A DNA stretch of 18,446 nt from Candidatus Igneacidithiobacillus taiwanensis. Its GTDB lineage: Bacteria > Pseudomonadota > Gammaproteobacteria > Acidithiobacillales > Acidithiobacillaceae. Where the stretch lies: the NCBI GenBank assembly GCA_002341825.1, contig DDOU01000146.1, positions 498 through 18,943 on the forward strand. The letters are read 5' to 3'. The notes under the pieces were generated by a model. That model worked only from the letters and a program-made list of their open reading frames with translations, was not told where the DNA came from and made no database searches. Position numbers and translations under genes: made by a program. Numbering within the stretch: position 1 is the first letter of the stretch; every line of letters begins with the position of its first letter. Positions 14,181 to 18,446 of this stretch are shown here, piece after piece.

Positions 14181-15122
14181 CTACAGTTGATCTGCCACGA
14201 TGGCGAGTACGGCAAAGAGAAAAGAAAGCGCCAGAGGCTCTTGATAGCGATAGAATCGCAGACGCGATTGCATCGTATCGACCACTACCATGAAGAGTCC
14301 AAGCAGCCCGTATTTGCCCAGAATGATAAGCAAGGCGAGCACTACCGAGCCAAAATTGCCACGCACCGAAAGTCCCCAAGGAAACAGAAATACATTGAGA
14401 AAGATGGTGTAGAGAATGAACTGTTTCATCCAACTCGCCCATTTGAGTAAGGCGAGCAGCGGCCCCGAGTACTCCAGGATTCTCGCCTCGTCGATCATGT
14501 AGATTTCGTAGGGGATCGTAGAATGGATTGGCAGGCGGTCGGTCTCCACGGTCAGCAGAATGAGAAAGGCAAAAATCAAAAAAATATGCGACGGACTCCA
14601 GTAGGCTACGGAATTTTGCGCCAGAAGGTGGTTGGCGACGAAGGGCAGCATGGAGTGGTCGAGAAAAGTGATGCCAACAAAGACCAAAATCAGGGTTGGC
14701 TCAGCGAGAATGCCAAGCATGACCGCCCGGCTCGAGCCCAAGCCGCCGAAGGGCTGGCCGGTATCCAACCCGGCGAGGAGGATGAAAAAACTGCCCAGGG
14801 TGAGGATCAGTCCGCCACCGAGGATATCGCCCATGTCCGAAAGCGGCAGCGGGTAGTTGGTCAGGACCGGGATGAGCATGGGCACGATCATCATCGCCAC
14901 AAAGGCCAGCACCGGTGCAGCAAAAAACACCCAGGTTGCCGTCTCCGGCACCAACTGTGTCTTGTGGAAGAGTTTCCAGAGATCCCGGTAGGGCTGGAAG
15001 ATGGAAGGCCCCTGGCCGCGCTGGACCTTTTCTTCCATCTTGACGATGAATCCATGCAAGAGCGGGGCAAGGAGCAGGACCGTAAGAACCTGAGCAACTT
15101 GCAGCACGATTTGTTGCAGCAT
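14181..15122 (-). CDS. hyfC: HyfC/NuoH-like membrane subunit, first gene of the Ehr operon
   Basis: A 313-residue membrane protein with about eight helices, related to NuoH and HycD, forming the junction between the iron-sulfur arm and the membrane. Visible are FIVKMEEKVQRGQGPSI and FQPYRDLWKLFHKTQ after the first helix, LGSSRAVMLGILAEPTLILV, and VETDRLPIHSTIPYEIYMID with the acidic loop, then LEYSGPLLALL. I chose ATG 15122, just ahead of the first hydrophobic helix as in the family; the ATG at 15218 would add a non-hydrophobic 32-residue tail. The promoter at 15232-15260 gives a leader of about 100 bases. Confidence 0.87.
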   Translation of the reverse strand: MLQQIVLQVAQVLTVLLLAPLLHGFIVKMEEKVQRGQGPSIFQPYRDLWKLFHKTQLVPETATWVFFAAPVLAFVAMMIVPMLIPVLTNYPLPLSDMGDILGGGLILTLGSFFILLAGLDTGQPFGGLGSSRAVMLGILAEPTLILVFVGITFLDHSMLPFVANHLLAQNSVAYWSPSHIFLIFAFLILLTVETDRLPIHSTIPYEIYMIDEARILEYSGPLLALLKWASWMKQFILYTIFLNVFLFPWGLSVRGNFGSVVLALLIILGKYGLLGLFMVVVDTMQSRLRFYRYQEPLALSFLFAVLAIVADQL

Positions 15123-15156
15123 ACCTCCCCCTTGTTTCGGATAAAAACAATCTACC

Positions 15157-15171
15157 TCCCGTTTTGCGGGA
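15157..15171 (-). promoter_or_regulatory. Small hairpin in the Ehr operon leader
   Basis: TCCCG-TTTTG-CGGGA is a perfect 5-base stem within the untranslated leader, followed on the minus strand by TTGTTTTTA about 8 bases later. This is weakly attenuator-like, but the stem is short and could be chance. Confidence 0.25.
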
Positions 15172-15231
15172 CCGGTAGAAGTCATTAGCCACAGGGGGCG
15201 GTTCCAGGCGGACTTCATCGCCTTTTTTTAT

Positions 15232-15260
15232 AGGTTAGGCAAGGGGGTGTGCTTTGTCAA
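15232..15260 (-). promoter_or_regulatory. Promoter of the Ehr operon
   Basis: The minus strand has a perfect TTGACA (-35, 15255-15260) and TAACCT (-10, 15232-15237) at the ideal 17-base spacing, giving a start near 15225, about 100 bases before hyfC. The 219-base gap from 15122 to 15341 otherwise holds only a palindrome AAGCT-ATA-AGCTT (15302-15314) and a stem GCTTG/CAAGC (15268-15283). Neither has a T run, so I see no clear terminator for the upstream nuo transcript. Confidence 0.6.
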
Positions 15261-15340
15261 TTGCAACGCTTGCGCCGCCAAGCCAGATTCGGCCGCACGC
15301 TAAGCTATAAGCTTTGCTAATCGCGCCAGCGACGCTTCGG

Positions 15341-16531
15341 CTAGAAGGCCCAGTGGCCGGAAACAAAAAAGGCGGACTGCAGAAATAGCGCTACGACACT
15401 GGTGCCAAGCAAGAGGCGTCCCCACAAGGGGCGCCACGGGAGCAAGCGCCCAGCGAGCAGGAAGACTGGCAGATTCAGGTAGAGCAAGCGATAGGTGGAA
15501 ACAGGTCCCTGCGAGGCCCCCTGAAACCACAAATAGGCGGCAATCAAGACCAGAGAAATCCAGGTCCAGGCCCACTCGCGTCGCCAAAGAAAGGTGAGCA
15601 GGGCAAGTAAGTTGGCCCCCAAACAGAAGGCATTGAAAAAAAAGTACACCGAGCGTGCCGGATTGAGGAGGGTGTTCTCGCCCTGCAAGGCCTGCCACAG
15701 CGGGGTGAAGTCGCCGCCGTAAAAGGGATACAACTGCAGAATGTTCAAGAGTTTCTCGCCCGCGCTCAGCTCTCCCAAATACGAGGCATGGCCCTCGATG
15801 AAGGCGAGGGGGGTATGAAAGGCCACTGCTTGGTAGACGATGAATGCTATAAGCCCGCTACAAGCAAGCAAGCCGCGCAGCAAGGAGGGCAAGAGACTGC
15901 GCCAATGGCGCGCGTGCCAAGCCTGTGCAGCGAGGATCACCCAGAGGGCGAAGGCAAAAAAGACCGAGAGAGGGCCGCAGGCGCTCCCGAGGCCCAGCCA
16001 GAATGCCGAGAGATATGACTGTTGCCGGTGCCAAGCGAGGAGGGCGAGGAGAGCGAACACATTGATCAGCCCCGTTGGATAGACGCTTGCAAAAAAGAAA
16101 GCGCCCGGATAGAGGGCATAGAACCAAGTAGCCGCTGCCGCTTGCGAGGTGTCGAGATGGTCTTCGGCAAAGCGATGGAAGAGAACGAGTGACAACACAC
16201 CGCTACCCGCGGCCAGGCAAATTCCCAGAGGCGCGAGGGCAAACGGTAGGATTTTGCCGACGAGCGCGAGCAGGAGGGGGTAGAGGGGGAAAAAGATGAT
16301 GTTTTGCCCAGCCGGAGAATCTGGTTGATAGCTGTAACCGTTTTGGGCAATGTCGAGGTACCACTTGGCATCCCAGTTTACCAGAGTGTCTGCAAGGGTG
16401 CCGGAGATGGGATCCAGACCACGGCCAAAAAAATAGTAGCCGCAAAAAATTCCAAACCAAATCACAAAGGCCGCGCCCAGCCCAACGGGCAGCAGCGGCC
16501 TCGGCCAACGGTCCATAACTGGAATTCTCAT
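15341..16531 (-). CDS. PIG-V-like membrane mannosyltransferase family protein
   Basis: A 396-residue integral membrane protein with about ten helices, of the PIG-V/GT-C glycosyltransferase type. The signature is VNWDAKWYLDIAQNGYSYQ at residues 51-69, whose first Asp is the expected catalytic position on the periplasmic loop, followed by IIFFPLYPLLLAL. Such enzymes transfer sugars from polyprenyl phosphate to lipid or protein acceptors; here the donor and acceptor are unknown. The ATG at 16531 overlaps the nuoN stop as ATGA, so it is translated with the end of the nuo operon. The longer form from 16561 is less likely. Not a known complex I component. Confidence 0.78.
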   Translation of the reverse strand: MRIPVMDRWPRPLLPVGLGAAFVIWFGIFCGYYFFGRGLDPISGTLADTLVNWDAKWYLDIAQNGYSYQPDSPAGQNIIFFPLYPLLLALVGKILPFALAPLGICLAAGSGVLSLVLFHRFAEDHLDTSQAAAATWFYALYPGAFFFASVYPTGLINVFALLALLAWHRQQSYLSAFWLGLGSACGPLSVFFAFALWVILAAQAWHARHWRSLLPSLLRGLLACSGLIAFIVYQAVAFHTPLAFIEGHASYLGELSAGEKLLNILQLYPFYGGDFTPLWQALQGENTLLNPARSVYFFFNAFCLGANLLALLTFLWRREWAWTWISLVLIAAYLWFQGASQGPVSTYRLLYLNLPVFLLAGRLLPWRPLWGRLLLGTSVVALFLQSAFFVSGHWAF

Positions 16532-17862
16532 ACGGAAAAAAACAACGGCAACAACAGCCACCCCAAAGCGAGTAGGAGTATACCGGCGGCAGCATACAGG
16601 CGTAGCCCAGGGCTTTGCCAGAGGGCGAGACTGCGTTGTTCCGGTGGATGGCGCCAGAGGCTCGGCAAGTAGTAGGCAAAGGAGAGAGCGCTACCAAGCA
16701 GGACGAGGATGGCGAGCCCCCAGCGCCGCGCTTCGACATCCGCCACCAGGACCCCGAGCTTGACAAAAAAGCCCAGAGTGGGCGGCATTCCCGCCAGGGA
16801 GAAAAGACTCACGACAAGGAGGCCCGCAGCCAGCGGGGCTTGCTGGCGTAGATGGCGCCAGGGCAGTCCCTGCGTATCTTCGGGGAGGCTCAGTAGAGCA
16901 CCGAAAGCGCCGAGATGCATCAGCCCGTAGACCAGAGCATAGAAAGTGGCAACGATGAGCCCCAGGGGGCCGGCCGCCAAAGCGGCGAGAAAATAGCCGG
17001 CATGGGCAACGGCGGAATAGCCCAACATCCGCCGTGGCGTTGCGCTGCGCCAAGCGAGGAGGTTGCCGACGATGATGCTGAAAGCGGCGAGGACGAGATA
17101 AGGCAGCAGCCAAGCCCCGGAAACCCCGGCAAGATTGATCAGCAACCCCATGATGGCCACCTTAGCCACTGCCCCCAAATAGAGCAGGGCAGGGACTGGC
17201 GCTCCCGCATAGATGTCTGCGACCCAGGCGTGAAAGGGCGCTACCCCCAACTCGAATCCCAGGGCGGCCAGGAGCAAAAGAAAGCCCAGACGGGCGGCAA
17301 AGGTGCCTTCCAAGGGGCCAAGGGGCGGATTCAGGGCGAGGTCGCCATTGCCGAGGTAAATCAAAGCGATACCGAGGCCGAAAAAGGCCGAAGCGAGGGC
17401 GGCGAGGAGGGCATATTTCATTGCCGCTTCGAGGCTGTGCCGCGCGCTGCCAGGCCAAGCAAAAAGAGCAAAGAAGGGCAGCACCTGTAATTCCAGGCCA
17501 ACGAAAATGCCCAGGAGCTCGTCGCTGCCCACCAACAGCAAGGCACCGAGCAGCACACTCAGGCAGAGGCCGGTAAATGCCCCGGGTAGGCGCCGCAGCA
17601 AGGGGTGGCGGGCTAAGACCAAGAAAACGGCGGCGCTGGCCAGGCCGAGATAGCTGCCGAGAATGCTGGCGCTGCTGTCCCAATAGAATCCCGCCCCCAG
17701 TTGCAGGCGGGCATGTAGTACCAAGGCGGTGGCGGCGAGGCTGGCTAGCGCCCCCCAATAAGGAGCGAGTCGCCCGAGTGCGGGGTGCAGGTCCAGGAAA
17801 AAGGCCAAGAGGGCGGCGAGGGCGACGGCAATGGGGGCCCACAGGGTGTGGTCAAGCGCCAT
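16528..17862 (-). CDS. nuoN: NADH-quinone oxidoreductase subunit N
   Basis: A 444-residue antiporter-like subunit of complex I, slightly short for the family, with about 13 helices. LGLELQVLPFF holds the conserved Glu124, and AKVAIMG holds the Lys234 of the central channel. The first channel motif, normally GFK, reads LGFELGVAPFHAW: Glu204 instead of lysine (codon GAG at 17251-17253). ATG 17862 follows CTAGGAGG at 6 bases and overlaps nuoM by 11 bases. Followed by the mannosyltransferase through ATGA. The family assignment is firm; whether the pump works normally with the swap is unknown. Confidence 0.9.
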   Translation of the reverse strand: MALDHTLWAPIAVALAALLAFFLDLHPALGRLAPYWGALASLAATALVLHARLQLGAGFYWDSSASILGSYLGLASAAVFLVLARHPLLRRLPGAFTGLCLSVLLGALLLVGSDELLGIFVGLELQVLPFFALFAWPGSARHSLEAAMKYALLAALASAFFGLGIALIYLGNGDLALNPPLGPLEGTFAARLGFLLLLAALGFELGVAPFHAWVADIYAGAPVPALLYLGAVAKVAIMGLLINLAGVSGAWLLPYLVLAAFSIIVGNLLAWRSATPRRMLGYSAVAHAGYFLAALAAGPLGLIVATFYALVYGLMHLGAFGALLSLPEDTQGLPWRHLRQQAPLAAGLLVVSLFSLAGMPPTLGFFVKLGVLVADVEARRWGLAILVLLGSALSFAYYLPSLWRHPPEQRSLALWQSPGLRLYAAAGILLLALGWLLLPLFFSV

Positions 17863-18446
17863 GCGCGCCTCCTAGCACCAGCGGGGCATGCACCGGTAAT
17901 AGTTGGGTAAAGTCGGCAAGCAGGCTCTGACTATGCAGCCCGAGATACAGGCTGGTGACGGCCAGGAGTAGAAAAATCCAGTATTCATGGCGATCGAGGT
18001 CGGCAATCGCTAGCGGCAGACGTGGGTTCAGATGACCGAGCATGCTGCGCTCGTAGGCGCGCAAAAAAACCACGAGATTGATGATCATGCCTAGGGTGGC
18101 GATGCCGGCCCAGAGGGGAGAAACCTGAAAACTACCGAGCAGGGTAAGAAATTCCCCCGGAAAATTGCCCAGGCCCGGCAGACCCAAGGCCATCAGAAAA
18201 AAGAAGAGGGTCCAGGCACCCAGGCGCGGTAGGGGACGAAAAAGTCCACCGAGCTCCTCCCAGTTGCTTGCCAGCCCGCGGGCGGCGAGCATCGCCAGCA
18301 GGGCAAAGAGGCCACCGGCAAGAATGGCATGGGCGATGCTCAAGAAGAGCGCCCCACTCCAGGCCTGTTCCTGCAGCGCAAAGAGCCCGAGGGCAACGAG
18401 ATTCATGTGGCTGACGCTGCTGTAGGCGATGGTCTCCCGCAGATCG
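17852..18446 (-). CDS. nuoM: NADH-quinone oxidoreductase subunit M, C-terminal part
   Basis: The frame is open to the window edge, so only the last 197 residues are seen. ETIAYSSVSHMNLVALG, FLSIAHAILAGGLFAL and LGLPGLGNFPGEFLTLLG are the NuoM marks: the SH-M helix, the His-containing helix and the GNF-GEF loop. About five helices remain, ending AHGA before TGA. NuoM is the middle antiporter-like proton pump of complex I. Overlaps nuoN by 11 bases. The rest of the nuo operon probably lies to the right of the window. Confidence 0.9.
   Translation of the reverse strand, partial: DLRETIAYSSVSHMNLVALGLFALQEQAWSGALFLSIAHAILAGGLFALLAMLAARGLASNWEELGGLFRPLPRLGAWTLFFFLMALGLPGLGNFPGEFLTLLGSFQVSPLWAGIATLGMIINLVVFLRAYERSMLGHLNPRLPLAIADLDRHEYWIFLLLAVTSLYLGLHSQSLLADFTQLLPVHAPLVLGGAHGA

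Noticed and set aside
12780..14450. 556-codon open frame on the + strand opposite hyfF and hyfE
   Set aside because: It is very rich in Gly, His, Gln and charged residues, has no recognisable domain, and mirrors two well-identified membrane genes. Long antisense frames are common in GC-rich DNA.
15268..15314. Short palindromes as a terminator of the nuo transcript
   Set aside because: Stems are only 5 bases and no T run follows on the minus strand.
1..18446. tRNA, rRNA, CRISPR arrays or insertion sequences
   Set aside because: No cloverleaf, ribosomal signature, regular repeat-spacer array, transposase or terminal inverted repeats with target duplications were recognised by eye.

Overview
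The window is about 18.4 kb of fairly GC-rich bacterial chromosome. Gene content (complex I end, a hydrogenase-4-like membrane complex, cyclopropane fatty acid synthase, DUF455 and tsaD) fits a chemolithoautotrophic proteobacterium such as Acidithiobacillus. That placement rests on gene recall, not on a database search, and is moderate at best. Short gaps and 4-base or 11-base overlaps dominate, so most genes sit in tight operons.

Left part (1-2836, + strand): the 3' end of a DUF455 ferritin-like gene, tsaD (tRNA t6A synthesis), a TPR protein and speE (spermidine synthase). The first three overlap one another.

Accessory islet (2873-4551, - strand): two overlapping 69-codon genes of unknown function, a decayed remnant that looks like the N-terminus of a type ISP-like restriction/helicase protein, and a VapBC-type toxin-antitoxin pair with an 8-base inverted repeat in front of it. 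This is the most horizontally acquired-looking part of the window.

Middle (4702-7761, - strand): a histidine phosphatase coupled to cyclopropane fatty acid synthase. Upstream of these lie a zinc-ribbon/HEAT protein, a DUF190 protein and the CrcB/Fluc fluoride channel, which form the 3' tail of the large operon described next.

Right part (7774-15260, - strand): a six-gene complex in the order hyfC-hyfE-hyfF-hyfG-(ferredoxin+small subunit fusion)-hyfB, behind a recognisable promoter at 15232-15260. It resembles group 4 membrane-bound [NiFe] hydrogenases, but the large subunit has lost all four nickel-binding cysteines. It is therefore best read as an energy-converting hydrogenase-related (Ehr-type) complex: iron-sulfur arm and antiporter-like membrane modules retained, hydrogen site lost. 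No maturation genes and no formate or CO dehydrogenase are in view, so the electron donor and acceptor are unknown.

Far right (15341-18446, - strand): the 3' end of a complex I (nuo) operon, nuoM (cut by the window edge) and nuoN, followed with a 4-base overlap by a PIG-V-like membrane mannosyltransferase. NuoN has glutamate where the family normally has a proton-channel lysine.
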